From NCBI GenBank assembly GCA_035272265.1, contig DATEQV010000285.1, positions 1 through 5,375 of the forward strand: a stretch of DNA of 5,375 nt, read 5' to 3'. The DNA is from Acidisphaera sp035272265. Its GTDB lineage: Bacteria > Pseudomonadota > Alphaproteobacteria > Acetobacterales > Acetobacteraceae. Positions 1-4,998 of this stretch are shown one piece after another. Position 1 is the first letter of the stretch, and the number at the start of each line of letters is the position of its first letter. Under the pieces are notes generated by a model. It was not told the DNA's origin and did not search any database. It saw only the letters and a program-made list of their open reading frames with translations. The position numbers and the translations under genes were made by a program.

Positions 1-418
1 TGGACGCCGCCGTCGCGTAGCGCGCGACCGCCGTCGGATCGAGCGTCTTGACGTCGGCTCCGAAGCCTGCGCCCGGCCGGACGATCTCGCCCACGATCAC
101 GCCGAACAGGAGCGCGAATGTCGAGACGGCCTCGAAATACAGGAGCGCCTTGACCCCGACGCGGCCCACTTTCTTGAGATCGCCCATCGAGGAGATGCCG
201 TGGACGATCGTGCAGAAGATCACCGGCGCGATCATCATCTTGATGAGCGCGATGAAGGCGTCGCCCAGCCACTTGAAGGACTTCGCCGTGCCGGGGGCGA
301 AGTAGCCCACCAGCACGCCGAGCAAGATCGCGATCAGCACCTGGATATAGAGGGTCCGATACCACGGCCGGCGGGGCATCGCGGCCGGCATGGGCCGTGC
401 GGCGACAGCATCAGCCAT
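1..418 (-). CDS. dctA: C4-dicarboxylate/cation symporter DctA, N-terminal part (3' end outside window)
   Basis: Inner-membrane symporter of the DAACS (SLC1-like) family that takes up succinate, fumarate and malate with cations. Only the first 139 residues are present, against about 430-450 for the family. The visible part follows the DctA pattern closely: LYIQVLIAILLGVLVGYF (about 23-40, helix 1), GDAFIALIKMMIAPVIFCT (about 52-70, helix 2), GDLKKVGRVG (79-88), ALLYFEAVSTFALLFGVIVG (91-110, helix 3) and RPGAG (114-118), which matches the VQPGAG of E. coli DctA. The ATG at 416-418 is preferred over internal Met10 and Met14 because GGGAGGAG lies 10 bases upstream of it. This gives a polar N-terminal extension of roughly 15 residues before the conserved start. 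The gene diverges from the FAH-family gene at 572. I found no convincing sigma-54 (-24/-12) element upstream, although dctA is RpoN/DctD-controlled in rhizobia. The family assignment is firm; substrate range is inferred from the family. Confidence 0.95.
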   Translation of the reverse strand, partial: MADAVAARPMPAAMPRRPWYRTLYIQVLIAILLGVLVGYFAPGTAKSFKWLGDAFIALIKMMIAPVIFCTIVHGISSMGDLKKVGRVGVKALLYFEAVSTFALLFGVIVGEIVRPGAGFGADVKTLDPTAVARYATAAS

Positions 419-428
419 AGGTTCTTGT

Positions 429-436
429 CTCCTCCC
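429..436 (-). promoter_or_regulatory. Ribosome binding site of dctA
   Basis: GGGAGGAG on the minus strand, 10 bases before the ATG at 418. It supports that start over the downstream in-frame Met10 and Met14 codons. Confidence 0.6.
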
Positions 437-488
437 GGGCGTGGCGCTTTGTGCGGCGATCGAACCATAGGCGCCGCGTATCGGCAAA

Positions 489-514
489 CCGGCCGGTAGC
501 TTCCGATCGGCCGG
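489..514. repeat. Inverted repeat in the divergent dctA/FAH intergenic region
   Basis: Perfect 7-bp arms, CCGGCCG (489-495) and CGGCCGG (508-514), separated by 12 bases, lie in the 153-base gap between two divergent genes. The position would suit an operator, but arms made only of G and C arise easily by chance in DNA like this. No -35/-10 pair could be assigned with confidence in either direction. Confidence 0.25.
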
Positions 515-571
515 GCGGCGGTGTAGAGCGCCCCGTCGCCGCACGCCGCCGTAGCCGCAGAGGAGCCGAAG

Positions 572-1258
572 ATGTCCGATTATGTGATCGATTTGCCGCC
601 TCAAGCCGTCCTGCCCGTGGACGGCGGCGGGCTGTTCCCGGTGCGGCGGATCTTTTGCGTCGGGCGAAACTATGCCGCCCATACGCGGGAGATGGGCGGC
701 GATCCGGACCGCGAGCTGCCGTTCTTCTTCACCAAGCCCGCCGACGCGGTGCTGACCGGCGGGGCCGAGATGCCCTATCCGCCGGGCACGTCCGACCTGC
801 ACCACGAGATGGAGATGGTGGTCGCACTGGGGCGGGGCGGCGTGGAGATCGCCGAGGACCGGGCGCTGGAGTGCGTGTTCGGCTACGCCGCGGGGCTGGA
901 CATGACGCGGCGCGACCTGCAGGCGCAGGCGAAGAAGGAGGGCAAGCCCTGGGACATGGGCAAGGGCTTCGACCACTCCGCGCCCGTGGGCCTGCTGGTG
1001 CCCGCGCTGCGCTGCGGCCACCCCGCGCGCGGGCGCATCGTGCTGACGGTCAACGGCGAGGTGCGGCAGGACAGCGACCTGTCGCACATGATCTGGTCAG
1101 TGCCGGAGATGATCGCGTTCCTGTCGCGGCTGGTGGCGCTGGCACCCGGCGACCTGATCTTCAGCGGGACGCCGGAAGGCGTTGCCGCGGTGCAGCGCGG
1201 CGACCTGCTGGAAGGCAGCGTCGAGGGCGTGGGCTCGGTGCAGACCCGGATCGTCTGA
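572..1258 (+). CDS. FAH-family hydrolase/decarboxylase (FAHD1 / fumarylpyruvate hydrolase type)
   Basis: A 228-residue protein, the normal size for the short single-domain FAH family. These metal-dependent cytoplasmic enzymes cleave beta-diketo acids such as fumarylpyruvate or acylpyruvates, or decarboxylate oxaloacetate. The family signature is complete: GRNYAAHTREMG (31-42), whose His37 and Glu40 match the catalytic His-Glu pair of FAHD1; FFTKPADAV (52-60); HHEMEM (77-82), giving metal ligands Glu79 and Glu81; GLDMTRRD (108-115), giving the third ligand Asp110; KGFDHSAPVG (131-140) with the conserved Lys131; and GDLIFSGTPEGV (193-204). AGAGGAG (559-565) lies 6 bases before the ATG. It is the first gene of a tight unit, with xth starting 8 bases after its stop. 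Substrate cannot be read from sequence: fumarylpyruvate hydrolase (NagK-like), acylpyruvase and oxaloacetate decarboxylase are all possible. The divergent dctA neighbour mildly favours a role in C4-acid metabolism. Confidence 0.93.
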   Translation: MSDYVIDLPPQAVLPVDGGGLFPVRRIFCVGRNYAAHTREMGGDPDRELPFFFTKPADAVLTGGAEMPYPPGTSDLHHEMEMVVALGRGGVEIAEDRALECVFGYAAGLDMTRRDLQAQAKKEGKPWDMGKGFDHSAPVGLLVPALRCGHPARGRIVLTVNGEVRQDSDLSHMIWSVPEMIAFLSRLVALAPGDLIFSGTPEGVAAVQRGDLLEGSVEGVGSVQTRIV

Positions 1259-1266
1259 GACACTCC

Positions 1267-2064
1267 GTGCGGATCGCCACCTGGAACATCAACTCGCTGC
1301 GGCTGCGCGCGCCGCTGCTGAAGAAGCTCATCGCCGCGCTCGACCCCGACGTCATCTGCCTGCAGGAGACGAAGGTACCCGACGAGCTGTTTCCGGCCGA
1401 CGTGCCGGCCGCACTCGGGTATCCGGGCACGGCGTTCCGCGGGATGAAGGGCTACAACGGCGTGGCGATCCTGTCGCGCACGCCGGTCAAGGTCGTCCGC
1501 ACGGCGCCGGACTGGTGCGGGCGCGGCGACTGCCGCCACCTGAATGTGCGCATCGACGCCAAGGGCGGGCCGGTGGAGCTGCACGACTTCTACGTGCCGG
1601 CGGGCGGCGACATTCCGGACCGCGAGCAGAACGTGAAGTTCGGCCACAAGCTCGATTTCGTCGACGAGGCGCGCGCGTGGTTCGGCAAGCGGAAGAAACT
1701 CGCGCGCACGATCGTCGTCGGCGACCTGAACATCGCGCCGATGGAGAACGACGTCTGGAGCCACCGCCAGCTGCTGAACGTGGTGAGCCATACGCCGCCA
1801 GAGACGGAGCGGCTGGATGCGTGGCTGGCGACCGGGTTCGTGGACGCGGTGCGCCACTTCGTGCCGCCGAGCGAGAAGCTGTTCACGTGGTGGAGCTACC
1901 GCAACCAGGACTGGCGCAAGTCCGACCGCGGGCGGCGGCTCGATCATATCTGGGTGACGCCCGACTTGCGTGGTAAGCTGCGATCCCACGCGGTCCTGAA
2001 GGACGCGCGGGACTGGCAGCAGGGCAGCGACCATGTGCCGGTGGCCGTGGAGCTGGCGATCTGA
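1267..2064 (+). CDS. xth: Exodeoxyribonuclease III (AP endonuclease, 3'-5' exonuclease)
   Basis: A 265-residue enzyme of the exonuclease-endonuclease-phosphatase superfamily. It cuts DNA 5' to abasic sites and trims blocked 3' ends in base excision repair. Recognisable active-site elements: WNINSLR with Asn7; LQETK with metal ligand Glu34; HDFYVPAGGD with Tyr109, at the same number as the catalytic Tyr of E. coli ExoIII; VVGDLNIAP with Asp153 and Asn155; LDHIWV with Asp226; and GSDHVPV with Asp255-His256. The start is the GTG at 1267, because the protein then begins RIATWNINSLR as expected for the family; the next Met is residue 60. The same frame stays open far upstream through the FAH gene, so a longest-ORF call would wrongly give a 537-residue protein from 451. 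The ribosome site is weak (GAGA just upstream) and the gap from the previous stop is only 8 bases, suggesting translational coupling. Length and motifs are intact. Confidence 0.96.
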   Translation: MRIATWNINSLRLRAPLLKKLIAALDPDVICLQETKVPDELFPADVPAALGYPGTAFRGMKGYNGVAILSRTPVKVVRTAPDWCGRGDCRHLNVRIDAKGGPVELHDFYVPAGGDIPDREQNVKFGHKLDFVDEARAWFGKRKKLARTIVVGDLNIAPMENDVWSHRQLLNVVSHTPPETERLDAWLATGFVDAVRHFVPPSEKLFTWWSYRNQDWRKSDRGRRLDHIWVTPDLRGKLRSHAVLKDARDWQQGSDHVPVAVELAI

Positions 2065-2082
2065 CATCTGTGAGGTGACACG

Positions 2083-2640
2083 ATGAGCACGGACGCTCCC
2101 GCCGCGGACGCCGGCCATGCTGCCGGCCAACCCGGGCATACGCTCAAGCAGCGTGCGGCCGAGGAGGCGCGGCGGTTCTTCGCGATGTTCGTCTATCTCT
2201 GGATCCTGTTCGGGCTGTTCTCGCTGCACCAGCGGATCATCCTGCGGCAGGAGGGCATCGGCCTGACGTCGCAGGGCTTTGCCTTCGTCAACGCGCTGGT
2301 GCTGGCGAAGGTGATGCTGGTGGCCGAGGACCTGAACCTGTCGCGCTGGCTGCGCAACCGGCCGCTGATCTATCCGATCGTGTCCGACGCGCTGATCTTC
2401 ACGCTCCTGTTCCTCGTCGTCCACGTGCTGGAGGAGGTGATCGTCGGACACTTCCGCGGCGAGAGCCTGGCGGCCAGCGTCCCGGTGATCGGCGGCGGCG
2501 GCATCGTCGGGCTGCTGTGCGTGTCGGTGATCCTGTTCTTCACCCTGATACCTTACCTCGCGTTCAGCCACGTTAATCGCGCGCTCGGCGCGGGCCATCT
2601 GCGCGCGCTGCTGTTCGGAACTGCCGCCGGACGGCGATGA
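2083..2640 (+). CDS. Conserved four-helix integral membrane protein, function unknown
   Basis: A 185-residue protein. A polar Ala/Gly-rich N-terminus (1-20) and a charged stretch (LKQRAAEEARR, 21-31) precede four predicted membrane segments at about 32-49, 64-82, 97-121 and 140-162. A short, partly basic tail ends the protein. Charged or polar residues sit within or next to helices: HQR (49-51), AEDLNLS after helix 2 (81-87) and HVLEEV in helix 3 (114-119). Their spacing looks like a defined family rather than a random hydrophobic protein. It resembles uncharacterised membrane proteins I recall from alphaproteobacteria, but I cannot name a domain. GAGGTG (2072-2077) lies 5 bases before the ATG, and the gene starts 18 bases after the xth stop, so it is probably the last gene of the FAH-xth unit. 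It converges with the minus-strand gene ending at 2660. No enzymatic role is visible. Confidence 0.85.
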   Translation: MSTDAPAADAGHAAGQPGHTLKQRAAEEARRFFAMFVYLWILFGLFSLHQRIILRQEGIGLTSQGFAFVNALVLAKVMLVAEDLNLSRWLRNRPLIYPIVSDALIFTLLFLVVHVLEEVIVGHFRGESLAASVPVIGGGGIVGLLCVSVILFFTLIPYLAFSHVNRALGAGHLRALLFGTAAGRR

Positions 2641-2652
2641 GGAGGCGTCCTC
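2639..2652. terminator. Weak hairpin between convergent genes, possible terminator
   Basis: GAGGA (2639-2643) and TCCTC (2648-2652) can form a 5-bp stem with a GGCG loop, overlapping the stop codon at 2638-2640 and sitting in the 19-base gap before the convergent gene's stop. No T-run follows on either strand, so function as an intrinsic terminator is doubtful. Confidence 0.2.
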
Positions 2653-2659
2653 GCGCCCG

Positions 2660-3214
2660 TCACGAGGCGATCGTGAACGGCAGCTCGGCGGTCGCGCTCC
2701 GCGGGCCAGTGACGTCGCGCAACGTGTAGACGAGGATGTAGTCGGTCGGCGGCGCGCCGCTGACGTTCAGCGTCAGCGTGATCGTGTACTCCAGGTTGCG
2801 CGCGTGGCTCTGCTGCACCAGATGGCCGAAATCCTTGCGTTCGCCGACCACCTTGTCGGTGCTTTTCAGCTTGATGGCGAAATCGACGTCGAAGCCGAAC
2901 GTGTACAGGTCCGGCCCGACCTGCAGCCAGCCATAGGCGACCGGCTCGAGATAGGCGATCAGCGGCTCGCCGGCCTTGAAGACGTTGTCGGGGCGCGGAT
3001 CGTATTCGCCGTAACCGGACGCCTTCTCGGTGACGAACATGGCGCGGCGGATCGTCAGCGGGGTTTTCTGCCAGACCTCGATGACGGCCTTCTCGCGCGC
3101 GTCGATATCCTGCACCGTCTGCGCGCGCGCGCCGCCGGGGAACGCCCCGGCGGGCAGCGCCGTCGCGACCGGCATGACGCGCAAGAGGCTTCGGCGATCC
3201 AGGCTGTAGGACAT
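2660..3214 (-). CDS. Exported protein with Tat-like signal peptide, function unknown
   Basis: A 184-residue protein. The N-terminus has a twin-arginine motif (DRRSLLR, 6-12), a hydrophobic stretch (about 13-24) and a plausible signal peptidase I site, ARA/Q after residue 31. This gives a mature periplasmic protein of about 153 residues. The mature part looks like one beta-rich domain with features such as GYGEYDPRPDNVFKAGEP, YLEPVAYGW, YTFGFDVDFAI, NLEYTITLTLNVSG, DYILVYTLRD and a PFTI ending. I know of similar uncharacterised alphaproteobacterial proteins but cannot assign a function. It has no Cys in the mature part and no cofactor motif I recognise. The ATG at 3214 is chosen over an upstream in-frame ATG at 3313 because AGGGAGGG lies 7 bases before it and the signal peptide begins there. 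The upstream extension (residues before this Met) is Arg-rich and reads as non-coding. Tat rather than Sec export is an inference, since the hydrophobic region is short and mild. Confidence 0.85.
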   Translation of the reverse strand: MSYSLDRRSLLRVMPVATALPAGAFPGGARAQTVQDIDAREKAVIEVWQKTPLTIRRAMFVTEKASGYGEYDPRPDNVFKAGEPLIAYLEPVAYGWLQVGPDLYTFGFDVDFAIKLKSTDKVVGERKDFGHLVQQSHARNLEYTITLTLNVSGAPPTDYILVYTLRDVTGPRSATAELPFTIAS

Positions 3215-3221
3215 CCGCGAA

Positions 3222-3229
3222 CCCTCCCT
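3222..3229 (-). promoter_or_regulatory. Ribosome binding site deciding the start of the 184-residue exported protein
   Basis: AGGGAGGG on the minus strand, 7 bases before the ATG at 3214. It selects this start over the in-frame ATG at 3313. Confidence 0.65.
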
Positions 3230-3287
3230 GCGGGCCCGGGGATGACGATCTTCGTCCAACCGTGCGGCGGCAAAGGATCGTGGCCGG

Positions 3288-3303
3288 GCCGGCCTTCGCC
3301 GGC
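3288..3303. other. GC-rich stem-loop in intergenic region
   Basis: GCCGGC (3288-3293) and GCCGGC (3298-3303) form a perfect 6-bp stem with a CTTC loop (GAAG on the minus strand). On the minus strand it lies between the possible microprotein ORF (stop at 3332) and the exported-protein gene (start 3214). It could therefore end the upstream transcript or fold in the leader of the downstream one. No T-run follows on either strand. Confidence 0.35.
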
Positions 3304-3305
3304 AG

Positions 3306-3336
3306 GCTAGCACACGAAAGCGCTCGCGCGGTCAGC
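3306..3336 (-). promoter_or_regulatory. Possible promoter for the 184-residue exported protein
   Basis: On the minus strand GCTGAC (3331-3336) could be a -35 and TGCTAGC (3306-3312) a -10 region. TGCTAG-type -10 elements are common upstream of genes in GC-rich alphaproteobacteria. The spacing is about 17-20 bases depending on the hexamer chosen, and it would leave a leader of about 85-90 bases. The match is by eye and weak. Confidence 0.22.
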
Positions 3337-3430
3337 CCTCGCGCCGCAGTTCCGCGAACGCGTCCGGCGCCGCCGAGAACGCGATCGCCATCAGAAGCTC
3401 CGACAGCCAACTGAAACGCATTTGTCGCAT
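3332..3430 (-). CDS. Possible 32-residue microprotein
   Basis: A short minus-strand ORF, too small for usual length cut-offs: ATG at 3430, TGA at 3332-3334. The product is amphipathic, with a basic start (MRQMRF), a hydrophobic middle (about WLSELLMAIAFSAA, 8-21) and a charged end (ELRREG). GAGGGG (3440-3445) lies 9 bases before the ATG. From codon 12 onward nearly every codon ends in G or C, like the real genes here, while several of the first codons end in A or T. It lies about 120 bases upstream of the exported-protein gene on the same strand. It is not a convincing signal peptide, though the hydrophobic run could associate with a membrane. Chance ORFs of this length are common in GC-rich DNA, so treat it as a candidate only. 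Confidence 0.3.
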   Translation of the reverse strand: MRQMRFSWLSELLMAIAFSAAPDAFAELRREG

Positions 3431-3452
3431 CGGATCGGTCCCCTCGGGTCCC

Positions 3453-3472
3453 GGCGCCTGCCTCGGCGCCTG
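3453..3472. repeat. Short repeated palindrome GGCGCCTG x2
   Basis: GGCGCCTG occurs at 3453-3460 and again at 3465-3472 (12-base period). Because GGCGCC is self-complementary, the pair is both a direct repeat and a potential 6-bp stem with a 6-base loop (3453-3470). It lies between the start of the possible microprotein and the fasciclin gene. It could be a regulator site or just a GC-rich coincidence. The rest of the 3473-3615 stretch shows no gene or clear promoter that I can support. Confidence 0.25.
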
Positions 3473-3615
3473 TTGCCCCGCTACGCACGAGTGCCCCGAT
3501 CCGGATGCGGCTGGCTGCGAACGGCGTCACACCCGATCCGCTGCATCCGCCGTCCGGGTCGGTCCGTAGGGGGGACGTGCGCCGGGACAGGCGCCCCACA
3601 GAAGGACCAGGACAT

Positions 3616-4194
3616 ATGACCAAGACCCGCTCGTTCGCCCTGCTCGCCGCCGTAGCCCTGCCGCTCGCTTTGTCGGCCGGACCCGTCGCGTTCGCGCAGA
3701 TGCAGTCGGAACACACCGTGATGGTCGGCGGCGCGCCGATGTATCCGTCGAAGAACATCATCCAGAACGCCGTCAGCTCGAAGGACCACACCACGCTCGT
3801 CGCCGCCGTGCAGGCGGCCGGGCTGGTGGACACGCTGCAAGGCCCGGGCCCGTTCACCGTCTTCGCGCCGACCAACGAGGCGTTCGACAAGCTGCCGCCC
3901 GGCACGGTCGCCAGTCTCGTCAAGCCCGAGAACAAGGCGACGCTGGTCAAGATCCTGACCTACCACGTCGTCGCCGGCCGGCTGACCGCCGCCGACCTGA
4001 TGCGGATGGTGCGCGAGGGCGGCGGCAAGGCGAGCCTGACGACGGTGCAGGGCGAGACCCTGACCGTCTCGCAGGACGGCAACAAGCTGTACGTCGCCGG
4101 CGCGCAGAGCGGCGTGGGCCAGATCACGATCCCCGACGTGATTCAGTCCAACGGCGTGATCCAGGTGGTCAGCTCGGTGCTGCTTCCGAACTGA
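3616..4194 (+). CDS. Secreted fasciclin (FAS1) domain protein
   Basis: A 192-residue protein. The N-terminus is a Sec signal peptide: basic MTKTR, hydrophobic stretch 7-22, and cleavage site AFA/Q after residue 27. One FAS1 domain follows (about 45-190). Its hallmark segments are FTVFAPTNEAFDKLP (80-94, the H1 region), LVKILTYHVVAGRLTAADL (110-128, the H2 region), and the ending QSNGVIQVVSSVLLP (177-191). A stretch VMVGGAPMYPSKNIIQNAV (35-53) precedes the domain, as in other alphaproteobacterial fasciclins I recall. FAS1 domains are adhesion or protein-interaction modules; no enzymatic function is known from this sequence. The ATG at 3616 is chosen because it begins the signal peptide, with AAGGA 9 bases upstream; an in-frame ATG at 3505 would add an unlikely 37-residue Arg/Pro-rich leader. 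The cytochrome b gene follows 75 bases later on the same strand, with a strong hairpin between. Confidence 0.95.
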   Translation: MTKTRSFALLAAVALPLALSAGPVAFAQMQSEHTVMVGGAPMYPSKNIIQNAVSSKDHTTLVAAVQAAGLVDTLQGPGPFTVFAPTNEAFDKLPPGTVASLVKPENKATLVKILTYHVVAGRLTAADLMRMVREGGGKASLTTVQGETLTVSQDGNKLYVAGAQSGVGQITIPDVIQSNGVIQVVSSVLLPN

Positions 4195-4211
4195 TCGTGC
4201 CGAACTGATCG
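4186..4211 (+). repeat. 12-bp direct repeat spanning the fasciclin stop codon
   Basis: CCGAACTGATCG occurs at 4186-4197 and 4200-4211, a 14-base period. The first copy contains the last codons and TGA stop of the fasciclin gene. The second repeats the same bases, including a TGA, just after it. This looks like a small local duplication. Confidence 0.6.
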
Positions 4212-4218
4212 CGAGAGA

Positions 4219-4244
4219 CGGCCGGCGGCACGGGCCGCCGGCCG
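4219..4244 (+). terminator. Strong stem-loop between fasciclin and cytochrome b genes
   Basis: CGGCCGGCGGC (4219-4229) pairs perfectly with GCCGCCGGCCG (4234-4244), an 11-bp all-GC stem with a 4-base ACGG loop. It starts 24 bases after the fasciclin stop. It is followed by ACCTTCG, with no T-run, so it may be a partial terminator, an attenuator or an mRNA-stabilising 3' structure rather than a full intrinsic terminator. It also lies only about 12 bases before the AGGAG of the next gene. Confidence 0.5.
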
Positions 4245-4269
4245 ACCTTCGAGCCCAGGAGCGACGCGG

Positions 4270-4998
4270 ATGGCAACGCAGACGATCCGCCGGCACAGCG
4301 TGCTGGTGCGTCTGACGCACTGGATCAACGTGCTATGCTTCACCCTGCTGGTGATGAGCGGCATGCAGATCTTCAACGCGCATCCCGCGCTCGATGTCGG
4401 CTCGACGTCCGACTTCGCGCATCCGCTGGTCGATCTGGGCGACGGGTTCCCGCACTGGCTGACGCTGCCTGGCTACCAGGACCTGGCGCTGGGCCGTCGC
4501 TGGCACTTCTTTCTCGCCTGGCTGTTCGTGCTCAACGGACTGGCCTACCTGCTCGTCGGCCTGATCGGCCGGCATGTGCGCCGCGACCTGGTGCCGACCG
4601 TCGCCGAGCTGCGCTCGCTGCCGCACGAGATCGCCGAGCACGCCCGCCTGCGCTTCCCGGCCGGCGAGGCGGCGCGGCGTTACAACGTGCTGCAGCAGCT
4701 GACCTATCTGGTGGTCATCTTGGTGCTGCTGCCGCTGATGCTGGCGACGGGCCTGACCATGTCCCCCGGCATGGACGCAGCGTTCCCGTGGCTGCCCGAG
4801 CTGTTCGGCGGAAGGCAGACCGCGCGCACCATCCATTTCGCGTCGGCCTCGCTGCTGGTGCTGTTCACCGTCGTGCACCTCGCGATGGTCGTGCTCTCCG
4901 GTTTCTTCAACAACCTGCGCAGCATGGTCACCGGCCGCTACGTGCTGCCGCCCGAGCGCGTGTCACGGGAACGGCTGACGCGGGAGCGCGTGTCGTGA
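4270..4998 (+). CDS. Cytochrome b561/b6-type membrane subunit, partner of the downstream molybdoenzyme
   Basis: A 242-residue inner-membrane cytochrome b of the Ni,Fe-hydrogenase cytochrome b / b561 superfamily. Four helices are predicted at about 17-33, 79-100, 141-163 and 188-212. Candidate haem ligands sit where the family places them: His17 (RLTHWIN, helix 1), His79 (RRWHFFLAW, helix 2), and His189 and His203 (TIHFASASLLVLFTVVHLAMV, helix 4), enough for two bis-histidine b haems. Such subunits pass electrons between quinones and a periplasmic enzyme. AGGAG (4257-4261) lies 8 bases before the ATG. The 3' end overlaps the next gene by three bases (GTGA), so the two are almost certainly co-translated. 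The C-terminus is unusual: three pentapeptide units, ERVSR-ERLTR-ERVS (229-242), forming a charged cytoplasmic-type tail encoded by a 15-bp tandem repeat. The electron-transfer partnership is inferred from gene context. Confidence 0.92.
   Translation: MATQTIRRHSVLVRLTHWINVLCFTLLVMSGMQIFNAHPALDVGSTSDFAHPLVDLGDGFPHWLTLPGYQDLALGRRWHFFLAWLFVLNGLAYLLVGLIGRHVRRDLVPTVAELRSLPHEIAEHARLRFPAGEAARRYNVLQQLTYLVVILVLLPLMLATGLTMSPGMDAAFPWLPELFGGRQTARTIHFASASLLVLFTVVHLAMVVLSGFFNNLRSMVTGRYVLPPERVSRERLTRERVS
4954..4998 (+). repeat. Three-unit 15-bp tandem repeat at the cytochrome b / molybdoenzyme junction
   Basis: Units are GAGCGCGTGTCACGG (4954-4968), GAACGGCTGACGCGG (4969-4983) and GAGCGCGTGTCGTGA (4984-4998). 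Units 1 and 3 share their first 11 bases; units 1 and 2 match at 10 of 15 positions. The array is in frame with the cytochrome gene and encodes ERVSR/ERLTR/ERVS. The last unit contains both the cytochrome stop (TGA) and the GTG start of the next gene, and GGGAG (4982-4986) spanning units 2 and 3 is its likely ribosome site. Confidence 0.6.

Noticed and set aside
442..454. TGGCGCTTTGTGC as a possible sigma-54 promoter
   Set aside because: The GG-to-GC spacing is 10 rather than the required 12 bases, and it points toward the FAH gene rather than dctA.
451..2064. A 537-residue plus-strand frame running from upstream of the FAH gene to the xth stop
   Set aside because: Only the last 265 residues resemble a protein family (ExoIII). 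The upstream part is Arg/Ala/Gly-rich and overlaps the well-supported FAH gene in another frame. The GTG at 1267 is the natural xth start.
883..2598. A 571-residue minus-strand open frame
   Set aside because: It lies antisense to the FAH, xth and membrane-protein genes. Its composition (His/Arg/Gln/Ala-rich with no domain) is typical of antisense frames kept open by high GC at third positions.
2553..3950. A 465-residue minus-strand open frame
   Set aside because: It overlaps the exported-protein gene in another frame and the fasciclin gene antisense, and shows no recognisable domain.
3481..4320. A 279-residue minus-strand open frame
   Set aside because: It is antisense to the fasciclin gene, with a His/Arg/Asp-rich composition typical of a shadow frame.
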